From positions 1-47,635 of the forward strand of contig CAMCBU010000015.1 of NCBI GenBank assembly GCA_945873095.1: a DNA stretch of 47,635 bases. Reading direction: 5' to 3'. The position numbers and the translations under genes were made by a program. The notes beneath the pieces are model-generated. The model was given only the letters and a program-made list of their open reading frames with translations. It did no database searches and was not told where the DNA came from. Shown here piece after piece: positions 35,324-43,852 of this stretch (its first letter is position 1; each line of letters starts with the position of its first letter). The stretch is from Klebsiella pneumoniae (GTDB lineage: Bacteria; Pseudomonadota; Gammaproteobacteria; Steroidobacterales; Steroidobacteraceae).

Positions 35324-35378
35324 AAGTTGGATGAGTGTTAGCGTGCCCCGCGAGTGCTCACGCACATTCACCCAACTT
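35324..35378 (+). promoter_or_regulatory. Long leader hairpin upstream of the DUF4870 gene
   Basis: A 55-nt imperfect hairpin: AAGTTGG pairs with CCAACTT, TGAGTGT with ACATTCA (one G-U), and GCGTG with CACGC, about 19 bp in all around a 13-nt loop. It ends directly before GAGG (35379-35382), the ribosome site of the next gene. It could be an RNA control element or an operator. Confidence 0.5.
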
Positions 35379-35389
35379 GAGGTAGCGCC

Positions 35390-35758
35390 ATGCAAAACAC
35401 CGACCCTTGTGTTTCTTCCACCGCCCATTCCGCGAACTCACTGGCCGCGCTGGTACATCTTTCGGGTATTTTCACCTTGTTCGTCGGGCCGCTCGTCGTT
35501 TATCTCAGCCGTGGCGCCCGTGCTGATGTCGGTACTGATGCGGACCGTCTGCGCGATGCCGCGCGAGAGGCGCTGAACTTCCAAATCACGTTGCTGCTCG
35601 CTTGGGTTGCGACGATCATCAGCTTCGCGATCCTGATCGGGTTTTTGATCGTCCCGATTCTTGGTCTCGTCAGTATCGCCATGCCCGTTTGGGCGGCCGT
35701 GGTCGAGTCTCGGGGTGAGACCTTTCGCTACCCACTAGTCCCGCGGTGGTTGCGCTGA
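35390..35758 (+). CDS. DUF4870 membrane protein
   Basis: A 122-residue membrane protein of the DUF4870 (Tic20-like) type. Two or three hydrophobic segments (LAALVHLSGIFTLFVGPLVVYL, then LLLAWVATIISFAILIGFLIVPILGLVSIAMPVW) flank the family signature REALNFQITLLL. Its molecular function is not known. GAGG lies 7 nt before the ATG, and a long hairpin precedes it. The 3' end overlaps the convergent DUF3108 gene by 24 bp. Confidence 0.85.
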   Translation: MQNTDPCVSSTAHSANSLAALVHLSGIFTLFVGPLVVYLSRGARADVGTDADRLRDAAREALNFQITLLLAWVATIISFAILIGFLIVPILGLVSIAMPVWAAVVESRGETFRYPLVPRWLR

Positions 35759-36505
35759 GTCACTCAAGCGGGTCAAAACATAGCGCAAGCCGCGCGCAGG
35801 TAAGTCCGAGCGGATCACGATGCGCTCCTCGCCATGCACCCAAAGATCATTCATGCCGGCAAGCCGATACCGCTTCGTCGCGTAGCGGCCGGCGGGCACC
35901 TCGATCGTCTCATCGCCCACGAATTCTATTTGCAGCGGCAGTAAGGCACCGAGAACCGGTTTGGTGAGATCCGCGCTGGCTTCCACGCTATAGAGCGAGA
36001 TCGTCTGCCGTGCGGTGCCCTTCGGGTCGTGTAGTGCGGTGTGCCAACCATCGGCTGACACCGGATGAAGACCGAGTGAGAATCGCGCCGGTACTTTCGA
36101 TTGCTGGTGGTGTCGGCCGCTTACCGGTCCGTTCGATTGGGCCTGCACCGTCTCGTCGGTCACGAGGAAGTGCCCGCTGCCCTTGTATCGACCGCCGTTC
36201 CAGTAAAACGCGCTCGCCTCGAGGGGTCGGAAATTCGAATCCTGGCGCAGCACGACCGTGAACCAAGCATGGCGTGCGGTCATGTCACTGGTAATCGACA
36301 GGGTGTGCGAACCGTCGGGGTGCACCAGGAGATCGAACTTTTCGCTGCCGCGGCGCTCGCCGGTGGCGATGGACTCGTTGCGGTACTCACCGCTCCAATG
36401 GCGGACGACAGCGGCATTGGCCGCCGTCGCTACCGGAGCGGCGAGTGGCGGGGTCAGCAATCCGAGGGCGAGGCAGAGCAGGGCGGAGCGTCGTCGGGTT
36501 TTCAT
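35735..36505 (-). CDS. Exported DUF3108-like protein
   Basis: A 256-residue exported protein. The signal peptide (MKTRRRSALLCLALGLLTPPLAAPVATAA) is followed by a beta-rich domain resembling DUF3108 (SLYSVEASADLTKPVLGALLPLQ..., EVPAGRYATKRYRL, WVHGEERIVIRSDLPARGLRYVL). Members are periplasmic and of unknown function. ATG 36505 is used; the longer frame to 36676 runs through a tRNA remnant and is spurious. It ends overlapping the DUF4870 gene. Confidence 0.78.
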   Translation of the reverse strand: MKTRRRSALLCLALGLLTPPLAAPVATAANAAVVRHWSGEYRNESIATGERRGSEKFDLLVHPDGSHTLSITSDMTARHAWFTVVLRQDSNFRPLEASAFYWNGGRYKGSGHFLVTDETVQAQSNGPVSGRHHQQSKVPARFSLGLHPVSADGWHTALHDPKGTARQTISLYSVEASADLTKPVLGALLPLQIEFVGDETIEVPAGRYATKRYRLAGMNDLWVHGEERIVIRSDLPARGLRYVLTRLSDSAQPPRD

Positions 36506-36523
36506 GCCGCCAGAGTGTATGCC

Positions 36524-36575
36524 GCAGGAGATGGTCGGGATGAGAGGATTTGAACCTCCGACTCCTACGTCCCGA
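36524..36575 (-). repeat. Direct repeat copy 1 (tRNA-Pro 3' half, att-like)
   Basis: A 52-bp segment identical to 37565-37616. It holds the 3' half of tRNA-Pro(CGG), from the anticodon loop through the T arm and acceptor to CCA, plus 8 bp beyond. With the other copy it bounds a segment of 1041 bp (copy to copy), as site-specific integration into a tRNA 3' half would leave. Confidence 0.9.
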
Positions 36576-36682
36576 TCGCGAAAAGACACCTGTCGCATCG
36601 CAGTCAGCGGACTCGGTGGCGGCGGTAGGCGAGGGATCAAAAGCGGCTTGACGGACCGCTCTGCCAGGACGAGCACATCCCA
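36532..36682 (-). pseudogene. Split, decayed tRNA-Pro-like remnant
   Basis: Read on the minus strand, 36682 to about 36656 resembles the acceptor and D arm of tRNA-Pro (GGGATG, then GCTC, CCTGG and AGAGC; about 20 of 25 positions match). About 80 nt of unrelated sequence follow, and the exact 3' half resumes at 36575. The anticodon stem's 5' strand is not preserved, so a functional spliced tRNA is unlikely. Probably a relic of a second tRNA copy or of the element's junction. Confidence 0.55.
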
Positions 36683-36685
36683 GAA

Positions 36686-36714
36686 TTGAGATAGTATCCC
36701 TAAACAGGTATAAT
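36686..36714 (+). promoter_or_regulatory. Toxin-antitoxin promoter with overlapping operator
   Basis: TTGAGA (36686-36691) and a perfect TATAAT (36709-36714) are separated by 17 nt, a near-consensus sigma70 promoter. An imperfect palindrome, TATCCCT (36695-36701) and AGGTATA (36706-36712), 6 of 7 matching with a 4-nt spacer, covers the -10. That is where an autorepressing antitoxin would bind. The transcript would start about 36720, within or just at the first possible start codon. Confidence 0.75.
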
Positions 36715-36718
36715 CCGC

Positions 36719-37108
36719 ATGCGAAAGCGCATGGTTTCAGGTGAAAAGCCGCTGTACTGGGTCAGCTCGAGCAAGCGCGATCTCTTGGCCATGCCGCCTG
36801 CCGTCGTCCGGCACCTAGGAACTGCCCTGAGCGTAGCGCAATACGGCGGGAAGCATCCCAATGCCAAGCCTTGGAAAGGGCAGGGCCCTGGCGTATTCGA
36901 GGTCGTCAGCGACCATCGGACCGACACCTATCGCGCGGCGTACGTCGTGCGCTTCGAGAAGGCGGTGTACGTGCTGCATTGCTTTCAGAAGAAGTCACCG
37001 AGCGGACGTAGTACCGCGCGGACGGACGTAGACCTTATCGAGCGGCGCCTGAAGGCCGCCCAGTTGGATTACGAGGCAAAGTATGGGAAAGGCGGCGAAC
37101 AGGGCTGA
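36719..37108 (+). CDS. RelE/HigB-like toxin, phage Gp49-like family
   Basis: A protein of up to 129 residues of the Gp49-like (RelE/ParE superfamily) toxins, ribosome-dependent mRNA interferases in characterised members. Family landmarks are KPLYWVSSSKRDLLAMPPAVVRHLG..., FEVVSDHRTDTYRAAYVVRF and VLHCFQKKSPSG. ATG 36719 would be leaderless given the -10 at 36709-36714; ATG 36731 (MVSGEKPLYW) matches the usual family start and leaves a leader of about 10 nt. The end overlaps the antitoxin gene by 26 nt in the toxin-first order of higBA. Confidence 0.88.
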   Translation: MRKRMVSGEKPLYWVSSSKRDLLAMPPAVVRHLGTALSVAQYGGKHPNAKPWKGQGPGVFEVVSDHRTDTYRAAYVVRFEKAVYVLHCFQKKSPSGRSTARTDVDLIERRLKAAQLDYEAKYGKGGEQG

Positions 37109-37460
37109 ACGGATCGTGCCGAGCTCCGGTAACGTTTTTGCGGACCTCGGTCTGCCGGACGCCGCCGAGCTCGACACGAAGGTACGGCTCGCGGCCGCGA
37201 TCAACCAGTCGCTGGCGGCCCGTAAGCTGACCCAGGCGAGTGCTGCATCGTTGCTCGGGGTCAATCAGCCCAAAGTGTCGGCGTTGAAGAATTTCCGGAT
37301 CGACGGATTTTCCGTGGAGCGGCTAATGACGTTTCTCACGGCGCTCGGCAGCGACATCGAAATTCGCATCAAGGCGCCGCGCGGCGTCACGTCGAAGCCG
37401 GGGCGAATTGTCGTCGCTGAGGAACGCCGCGAAATGAGTAATCGAGGGCATGCAGCGTAG
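37083..37460 (+). CDS. Xre-family antitoxin (HTH type, HigA-like)
   Basis: A 125-residue DNA-binding antitoxin. The helix-turn-helix is LTQASAASLLGVNQPKVSALKN near residues 49-70, preceded by NVFADLGLPDAAE and followed by GFSVERLMTFLTALGSDIEI, the arrangement usual for antitoxins paired with Gp49-like toxins. GAGG at 37073-37076 lies 6 nt before the ATG. It should neutralise the toxin and repress the promoter at 36686-36714. Start and stop are clear, and the gene looks intact. Confidence 0.9.
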   Translation: MGKAANRAERIVPSSGNVFADLGLPDAAELDTKVRLAAAINQSLAARKLTQASAASLLGVNQPKVSALKNFRIDGFSVERLMTFLTALGSDIEIRIKAPRGVTSKPGRIVVAEERREMSNRGHAA

Positions 37461-37493
37461 AGGCGCGCCACTAGTAGAGGTGTGCCACTAGAA
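37460..37493. repeat. Two-copy 17-bp tandem repeat
   Basis: GAGGCGCGCCACTAGTA (37460-37476) is followed at once by GAGGTGTGCCACTAGAA (37477-37493), 14 of 17 identical. It lies directly after the antitoxin stop within the tRNA-Pro insert. No function is apparent; the remaining 70 nt to the tRNA hold no gene. Confidence 0.7.
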
Positions 37494-37564
37494 GATTGCA
37501 CAGCGTTCGAGATGGTCAGAGCCCTGCTCGGGCTCGTCGCCACGCAAACTGCTCGCATTCTTTG

Positions 37565-37616
37565 GCAGGAGATGGTCGGGATGAGAGGATTTGAACCTCC
37601 GACTCCTACGTCCCGA
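37565..37616 (-). repeat. Direct repeat copy 2 (within intact tRNA-Pro, att-like)
   Basis: The second identical 52-bp copy, forming the 3' half of the intact tRNA-Pro plus 8 bp beyond it. The identity stops at 37616, in the anticodon loop, which marks the likely crossover limit. Confidence 0.9.
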
Positions 37617-37649
37617 ACGTAGTGCTCTACCAGGCTGAGCTACATCCCG
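37573..37649 (-). tRNA. tRNA-Pro (anticodon CGG)
   Basis: A complete 77-nt tRNA with encoded CCA. The acceptor CGGGATG pairs with CATCCCG; the D stem is GCTC/GAGC; the anticodon stem CTACG/CGTAG encloses the loop TTCGGGA with anticodon CGG; the T loop is TTCAAAT. It reads CCG codons. It begins 12 nt after the ispB stop on the same strand, so it is probably co-transcribed with ispB and processed out. Its 3' half is duplicated at 36524-36575. Confidence 0.97.
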
Positions 37650-37661
37650 ATCCCGTCGACC

Positions 37662-38636
37662 TCAAGAACTGCGCTCGACCGCGAAACGGGCGAGGGCGGC
37701 GAGGCCTTGTTTGTGCGGCGATTCGGGCAGCGCGTGTAACGCTGTTAACGCCTTGTCGGCCTCGTCCTGAGCGAGGGCGCGAGTGTACTCAAGTGCCCCT
37801 GTCGATTCAATTGCGGCCACGATGACTTCAAGGTGCTCGAGGCCGCCGTTTTCGATGGCGCCGCGGATGACCGCCCGAACATTCGCATCGGGTGCCCGCT
37901 TGAGAGCCTGGATCAACGGCAAGGTCGGCTTGCCCTCGGCGAGGTCATCGCCTAGGTTCTTGCCGAGTTCCTCGGGGTTAGAGCGGTAATCGAGCACATC
38001 GTCGATGAGCTGATAGGCCGTGCCGAGATGTCGTCCGTAGTCGCCGAGCGCGCGTTGTTGGCTGGGGCTCGCCGCGGCGATGACCGCAGCGACTTCTGCG
38101 CCCGCTTCGAAGAGTTTGGCGGTCTTGCGATAGACCACTTCCAGATAGCGTTGCTGCGTGGTTTCCGGGTCGCCGGCATTCATCAATTGCAGCACTTCAC
38201 CCTCGGCGATGACGTTGGTCGCCTCGGACATGATCTCCATGACGCGCTGCGAGCCGATCGCGGCCATCATTTGAAAGGCGCGCGAATAGACGAAATCGCC
38301 GACCAGCACGCTGGCTTGGTTGCCGAAAACGGCATTGGCCGTCGCGCGACCGCGACGACGCGATGAGCCGTCGACCACATCGTCGTGCAACAGGGTCGCC
38401 GTGTGGATGAACTCGATGAAGGCGGCCGCATCGATATGACCGGAACCGCGATAGCCGCAGGCGCGCGCTGCGAGCAGGACGATCAGCGGGCGCATGCGCT
38501 TGCCACCGCCAGAAATGATGTGCTCGGCAATCTGGTCGACCAGATCCACGGAACTTTTCATACTGGCCCGGATGACGGCATCGACGGCCCCGAGGTCGGG
38601 GCGAACCAGGTCCCGGACTTGCGCCAAGCTGTTCAC
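37662..38636 (-). CDS. ispB: Octaprenyl (polyprenyl) diphosphate synthase
   Basis: A 324-residue trans-prenyltransferase making the ubiquinone side chain by adding isopentenyl units. The first Asp-rich motif is LLHDDVVDGSSRRR (Asp 85, 86 and 89) and the second is QLIDDVLDYRSN (Asp 212, 213 and 216). The upstream GGGKRMRP substrate-binding motif is present. It is divergent from rplU across 161 bp, the standard gammaproteobacterial arrangement, and the tRNA-Pro gene follows 12 nt after the stop. Confidence 0.96.
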   Translation of the reverse strand: MNSLAQVRDLVRPDLGAVDAVIRASMKSSVDLVDQIAEHIISGGGKRMRPLIVLLAARACGYRGSGHIDAAAFIEFIHTATLLHDDVVDGSSRRRGRATANAVFGNQASVLVGDFVYSRAFQMMAAIGSQRVMEIMSEATNVIAEGEVLQLMNAGDPETTQQRYLEVVYRKTAKLFEAGAEVAAVIAAASPSQQRALGDYGRHLGTAYQLIDDVLDYRSNPEELGKNLGDDLAEGKPTLPLIQALKRAPDANVRAVIRGAIENGGLEHLEVIVAAIESTGALEYTRALAQDEADKALTALHALPESPHKQGLAALARFAVERSS

Positions 38637-38744
38637 GGGGCGGGATGGTAGCCGAGCAGGCCGGGTATGACCATAACCGCAAGGGGTCTAGGCCCTCGAG
38701 TCTAAGCCCTTGAATGGATTAGCCGCACACGCCCAAAAAGAGGT

Positions 38745-38773
38745 TTGACCGACCGGGGGGGCGCAAGTAGAAT
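38745..38773 (+). promoter_or_regulatory. rplU promoter
   Basis: TTGACC (38745-38750) and TAGAAT (38768-38773) with a 17-nt spacer form a near-consensus sigma70 promoter. A GGAGG at 38788-38792 lies 5 nt before the rplU ATG, giving a short leader of about 18 nt. Confidence 0.85.
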
Positions 38774-38797
38774 GCGCGACCTTTTCCGGAGGTCTAC

Positions 38798-39112
38798 ATG
38801 TACGCGGTTATCGCCACGGGCGGCAAGCAGTATCGAGTCCAAGAAGGCAGTGTGCTGCGCGTCGAGAAGCTCGCGGCTGAGCCGGGTGCGGAAGTGAAGT
38901 TCGACGAAGTCCTGCTCGTGGGAGCGGGTGATTCGGTCAAAGTGGGCACGCCGAAGCTGGCGGGTGCCGTCGTCTCGGCCACCGTGCAAAAGCACGGCCA
39001 AGGCGACAAGGTGAGCATCGTCAAGTTTCGTCGTCGCAAGCACTACCTGCGCATGAAGAACCACCGTCAGTTGTTCACGGAAATCAAGGTCACTGGCATC
39101 CAGGCCGGCTGA
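38798..39112 (+). CDS. rplU: 50S ribosomal protein L21
   Basis: The 104-residue L21, which binds 23S rRNA. Standard sequence throughout: [20 protein letters not shown] at the start, [16 protein letters not shown], and ending IKVTGIQAG. First gene of rplU-rpmA, 21 nt before rpmA, with a clear promoter and ribosome site. Confidence 0.99.
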   Translation: MYAVIATGGKQYRVQEGSVLRVEKLAAEPGAEVKFDEVLLVGAGDSVKVGTPKLAGAVVSATVQKHGQGDKVSIVKFRRRKHYLRMKNHRQLFTEIKVTGIQAG

Positions 39113-39133
39113 TCCATTCGGAGCTGAAGAACC

Positions 39134-39391
39134 ATGGCACATAAAAAGGCAGGCGGCAGTACCAAGAACGGCCGCGAGTCACACAGCAAACGTCTCGGTG
39201 TGAAGGCTTTCGGCGGCGAAGCCGTGTTGGCCGGCAATATCATCATCCGTCAGCGCGGCACCCAGTACCGCCCGGGCGCCAATGTAGGTATCGGCACGGA
39301 TCACACGCTGTTCGCGCTGAAGAACGGCAAGGTCGCCTTCAAGCGTCGCGGCGCTGCCCAAAAGATGTTCGTCGACGTGCTCGCCGATTGA
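39134..39391 (+). CDS. rpmA: 50S ribosomal protein L27
   Basis: The 85-residue L27, whose N-terminus reaches the peptidyl transferase centre. [20 protein letters not shown] and [13 protein letters not shown] are diagnostic. It has no cleavable N-terminal extension of the Firmicutes kind. Followed 24 nt after its stop by a strong terminator. Confidence 0.99.
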   Translation: MAHKKAGGSTKNGRESHSKRLGVKAFGGEAVLAGNIIIRQRGTQYRPGANVGIGTDHTLFALKNGKVAFKRRGAAQKMFVDVLAD

Positions 39392-39415
39392 GCCTCGCCC
39401 GATCTACGATCCACG

Positions 39416-39445
39416 AACCCCGGCCTCGTGCCGGGGTTTTTGTTT
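39416..39445 (+). terminator. Rho-independent terminator after rpmA
   Basis: A stem of 9 bp, AACCCCGGC (39416-39424) and GCCGGGGTT (39430-39438), with a 5-nt loop, then the tail TTTGTTT. It separates rplU-rpmA from obgE, which starts 11 nt later and would depend on read-through or its own start. Confidence 0.92.
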
Positions 39446-39447
39446 AG

Positions 39448-40936
<1,489 letters not shown>

Positions 40937-40988
40937 GGCCGGTTCTTCGTAATGCGACGCGAGCCCGCGGAGGCTCGCACGAGCTCGC

Positions 40989-41252
40989 TCAAACGAGCTT
41001 CTTGAGCCGAGCAGCGAGACGCGCCTTGTGACGCGAGGCTTTGTTCTTGTGCACGAGGCCTTTGTTGACCAGCGAATCGACCGACGCGGCGGCTTCGCGG
41101 TAGGCGACAGTGGCATCGTCCTTCTTACCGCCGGAGATGGTTTCGATCGCTTTGCGGATGGCCGAGCGCGATCGCGAACGCAACGCGACATTGCGGGCGC
41201 GGTGCTTGACGGCTTGACGGGCGGCTTTCTCTGCGGACTTGGTGTTGGCCAC
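40989..41252 (-). CDS. rpsT: 30S ribosomal protein S20
   Basis: The 87-residue S20, which binds 16S rRNA. MANTKSAEKAARQAVKHRARN at the start and GLVHKNKASRHKARLAARLKKL at the end are typical. Monocistronic, divergent from murJ, with a good promoter upstream and an intrinsic terminator downstream. Confidence 0.99.
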   Translation of the reverse strand: MANTKSAEKAARQAVKHRARNVALRSRSRSAIRKAIETISGGKKDDATVAYREAAASVDSLVNKGLVHKNKASRHKARLAARLKKLV

Positions 41253-41285
41253 TGCTGTGCTCTAAGGGTCTGAAAAAAGGTGCGT

Positions 41286-41314
41286 ATTCTTGCGGTGACC
41301 CTCTCACTTGTCAA
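41286..41314 (-). promoter_or_regulatory. rpsT promoter
   Basis: On the minus strand a perfect TTGACA (41314-41309) stands 17 nt before AAGAAT (41291-41286), a serviceable -10. This gives a leader of about 27 nt before the rpsT ATG at 41252. The divergent murJ side has a TATAGT at 41338-41343 without a well-spaced -35. Confidence 0.8.
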
Positions 41315-41355
41315 CGTTTTCCGGGGTCTGGCTCCGGTATAGTCCGCCTTCCGTC

Positions 41356-42909
41356 ATGAGTCGCGCGATCTTCAAGAACACCTCCGTCGTCGGGTTGACC
41401 ACCTTGCTCTCCCGAGTGACCGGTTTGCTACGCGATATGGTCTATTCGCAGGCCTTCGGCGCTGGCACCTTGATGGACGCTTTCCTCGTCGCGTTCAAGA
41501 TCCCGAACTTCTTGCGTCGGCTGTTCGCCGAAGGGGCGTTCTCGCAGTCATTCGTGCCTGTCATTTCCGAATACAAGGTGCGGCGCGAGCAGACGGCCGT
41601 GAAGGAGCTCGTCAGTGATGTGACGGGCACGCTCGGGGTTGTGCTGTTCGTCGTATCGCTGATTGGCGTCGTCGCAGCGCCACTGATCATCCTGCTCTTC
41701 GCGCCGGGCTTCACACAGGCCGATGGCAAGTACGAGCTCGCGGTCGACATGTTGCGTTGGACCTTCCCCTACATTTTCTTTGTCTCGCTCACCGCGCTGT
41801 TCAGCGGCGTGCTCAACAGTTACGGTCGCTTTGCCGTCCCGGCGTTCACGCAGGTCATCATGAACCTCGTGATGATTTTCTTTGCGCTCGTCGTTGCCAC
41901 CAACGCCAGCAATCCCGGTGTGGCCCTGGCAATCGGGGTGTTCGTCTCGGGTGCGGCGCAACTCGTTTTCCAATTGCCGGCGGTCGCGCGACTCGATCTC
42001 TTGTCGTGGCCGCGGTGGCGGCCGGCGGCCGAGGGCGTGCGACGGATCGGCAAGTTGATGTTGCCCGGTATCTTCGGCTCGTCGATGGCGCAGGTGAGTC
42101 TGCTGCTCGATACGCTCATCGCTTCGTTCCTCGTCACCGGCAGCATCGCGTGGCTCTACTACGCCGATCGGCTGATGGAATTTGCGCTCGGTGTCTTCAG
42201 CATCGCGCTTGCGACGGTGATTTTGCCTGGGCTTTCTGCCCACCACGCCAAGGGGGATGGTGAGCGATTCTCGACCACGCTCGATTGGGCGCTGCGCCTC
42301 GTGGTGTTGATCGTCGTGCCCGCGTCGGTTGGGCTGTTCGTACTCGCGGGCCCCATCACAGCCACGATCTTTGGTTATGGCGCCTTCACCGATAACGACG
42401 TGCGAATGACGCAGTACGGCTTGATGGCTTACTCGTGGGGGCTCATCGGGTTCAGTCTCGTCAAGGTACTTGCGCCGGGATACTTCGCGCGGCAAGACAC
42501 CCGCACGCCGGTGCGTGTGGGTTTGATCGCGCTCGGTATCAACATGGGTATCAACGTCGCGGTGGTCTTGCCGGCGCATTACGCCGGCTTCGGAACTCCC
42601 TTCGTGTTGCTCGCGACCTCGACGTGTATCTCGGCCGCAATCAATGCGACCTTGCTCTGGCGCGGTCTGCGTCGAGACGGCGTCTATCGTCCTCTGTCGG
42701 GCTGGGGTGGGCTGATTTGGCGTGTGATGGCGGCGAACATCGTGATGGCGGTGTGTCTGATGGGGCTGGCCTCGATCTTCGGCGATTGGCTGGATGCGTC
42801 GGCGCTCACTCGGGTCTGGCAGTTGTCAGTTTGCGTGAGCGCCGGTTTTCTCGTTTATGCGCTTGCGCTCTTGGCATTGGGGCTGCGGCCACATTCACTT
42901 CGACTGTAG
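41356..42909 (+). CDS. murJ: Lipid II flippase MurJ
   Basis: A 517-residue MOP-superfamily flippase that moves lipid II across the inner membrane for peptidoglycan synthesis. The N-terminus has the conserved TTLLSRVTGLLRDMV, MDAFLVAFKIPNFLRRLFAEGAFSQSFVP stretch with functional Arg residues, then 14 expected membrane helices. ATG 41356 gives the conserved start; the frame's earlier codon at 41308 adds non-conserved residues through the promoter region. ribF follows after 13 nt. Confidence 0.97.
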   Translation: MSRAIFKNTSVVGLTTLLSRVTGLLRDMVYSQAFGAGTLMDAFLVAFKIPNFLRRLFAEGAFSQSFVPVISEYKVRREQTAVKELVSDVTGTLGVVLFVVSLIGVVAAPLIILLFAPGFTQADGKYELAVDMLRWTFPYIFFVSLTALFSGVLNSYGRFAVPAFTQVIMNLVMIFFALVVATNASNPGVALAIGVFVSGAAQLVFQLPAVARLDLLSWPRWRPAAEGVRRIGKLMLPGIFGSSMAQVSLLLDTLIASFLVTGSIAWLYYADRLMEFALGVFSIALATVILPGLSAHHAKGDGERFSTTLDWALRLVVLIVVPASVGLFVLAGPITATIFGYGAFTDNDVRMTQYGLMAYSWGLIGFSLVKVLAPGYFARQDTRTPVRVGLIALGINMGINVAVVLPAHYAGFGTPFVLLATSTCISAAINATLLWRGLRRDGVYRPLSGWGGLIWRVMAANIVMAVCLMGLASIFGDWLDASALTRVWQLSVCVSAGFLVYALALLALGLRPHSLRL

Positions 42910-42922
42910 TCAACGCAGCATC

Positions 42923-43840
42923 ATGGAACTCTTCCGCGGAACCACTCTACTTCGCGACTCGCAGCGTGGCGGCATCGTCACCTTGGGAAGTTTCGATGGC
43001 TTGCATCTCGGCCATCAGGTCTTGCTAGAGCAGACCGTGCAATGGGCGCGGCAACTCGCGGTGCCGGCCGCCATGCTGACTTTCGAGCCGATGCCGCGCG
43101 AGTTTCTGCAAGCGAGCAATCCACCGGCGCGGTTGACCAACTTTCGAGAGCGTTGGCGATTGCTCGAGTCGGCTGGGCTCGATGCGCTCATCGTGCTGCG
43201 ATTCAACGATCGTCTTCGCTCACTGACGGGCGAGCAGTTCGTCGAGATTCTCACACGTGATCTCGCAGTGCAGGGTCTCGTCGTCGGTCACGACTTTCGT
43301 TTCGGTAAGGCCGGGCAAGCCGATGCGGCATTTCTAGCCGAGGCGGGTCGGCGACATGGCTTCGCAGTGACCGTGGTGGAGCCGGTGGCAGCGGCGGGTG
43401 AGCGTGTCAGCAGCACCGTTATTCGCGAGGCGCTCGCGGCGGGGCGATTCGATCAGGCGAGGGTGCTGCTTGGCCGGCCGTACTCCATCCGAGGCCGCGT
43501 GGTACCCGGCGCCCAACTGGGGCGGCAACTCGGCTTCCCGACAGCTAACATTCGGGTGCGGCGGCGCAAGCTCCCGCTCGGTGGCATCTATGCCGTTCGG
43601 GTGCATGGCATCACGCCACGAGCGATGGGTGGCGTGGCGAGTCTCGGGACACGCCCCACCGTCGATGGTGTCGAGCCGTTGCTAGAGACCTTCGTATTCG
43701 ATTTTTCGGGCGATCTCTACGGACGGGAGCTCGAGATCGAGTTTGTCGCGCACCTGCGCAACGAAGAGCGCTTCGAGAGTCTCGATGCGCTCGTGACGCA
43801 GATGCGGATCGACGAGAGTCGAGCGCGGAATTTTCTTTGA
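42923..43840 (+). CDS. ribF: Bifunctional riboflavin kinase / FAD synthetase
   Basis: A 305-residue enzyme that makes FMN and FAD. The N-terminal FMN adenylyltransferase domain has the nucleotidyl-transferase motif GSFDGLHLGH and later STVIREAL. The C-terminal riboflavin kinase domain has GQLGRQLGFPTANI-like sequence (LGRQLGFPTANIRV) and GVASLGTRPTVDG. ATG 42923 places MELFRG at the start; the frame continues upstream into murJ. ileS begins 12 nt after the stop, the usual order. Confidence 0.97.
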   Translation: MELFRGTTLLRDSQRGGIVTLGSFDGLHLGHQVLLEQTVQWARQLAVPAAMLTFEPMPREFLQASNPPARLTNFRERWRLLESAGLDALIVLRFNDRLRSLTGEQFVEILTRDLAVQGLVVGHDFRFGKAGQADAAFLAEAGRRHGFAVTVVEPVAAAGERVSSTVIREALAAGRFDQARVLLGRPYSIRGRVVPGAQLGRQLGFPTANIRVRRRKLPLGGIYAVRVHGITPRAMGGVASLGTRPTVDGVEPLLETFVFDFSGDLYGRELEIEFVAHLRNEERFESLDALVTQMRIDESRARNFL

Positions 43841-43852
43841 GGACGAGATAAC

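Larger units (their letters stand above)
36524..37616. mobile_element. Mini-island in tRNA-Pro carrying a toxin-antitoxin pair
   Basis: The segment between two identical 52-bp copies of the tRNA-Pro 3' half contains a degraded tRNA 5' half, a Gp49/HigB-like toxin and an Xre antitoxin. There is no integrase, transposase or other gene. The intact tRNA at 37573-37649 uses the inner copy, so integration left the tRNA functional. It may be the remainder of a larger integrative element kept by addiction, or a satellite mobilised by an integrase elsewhere. The repeats are seen; the mobility is inferred. Confidence 0.7.

Noticed and set aside
36576-36655. Group I intron in the split tRNA remnant
   Set aside because: The insert of about 80 nt is far too short for a group I intron, and the anticodon-stem 5' strand is missing.
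41308-41355. Upstream start for murJ
   Set aside because: The extra residues cover the promoter region and do not resemble MurJ, whose conserved N-terminus begins at 41356.
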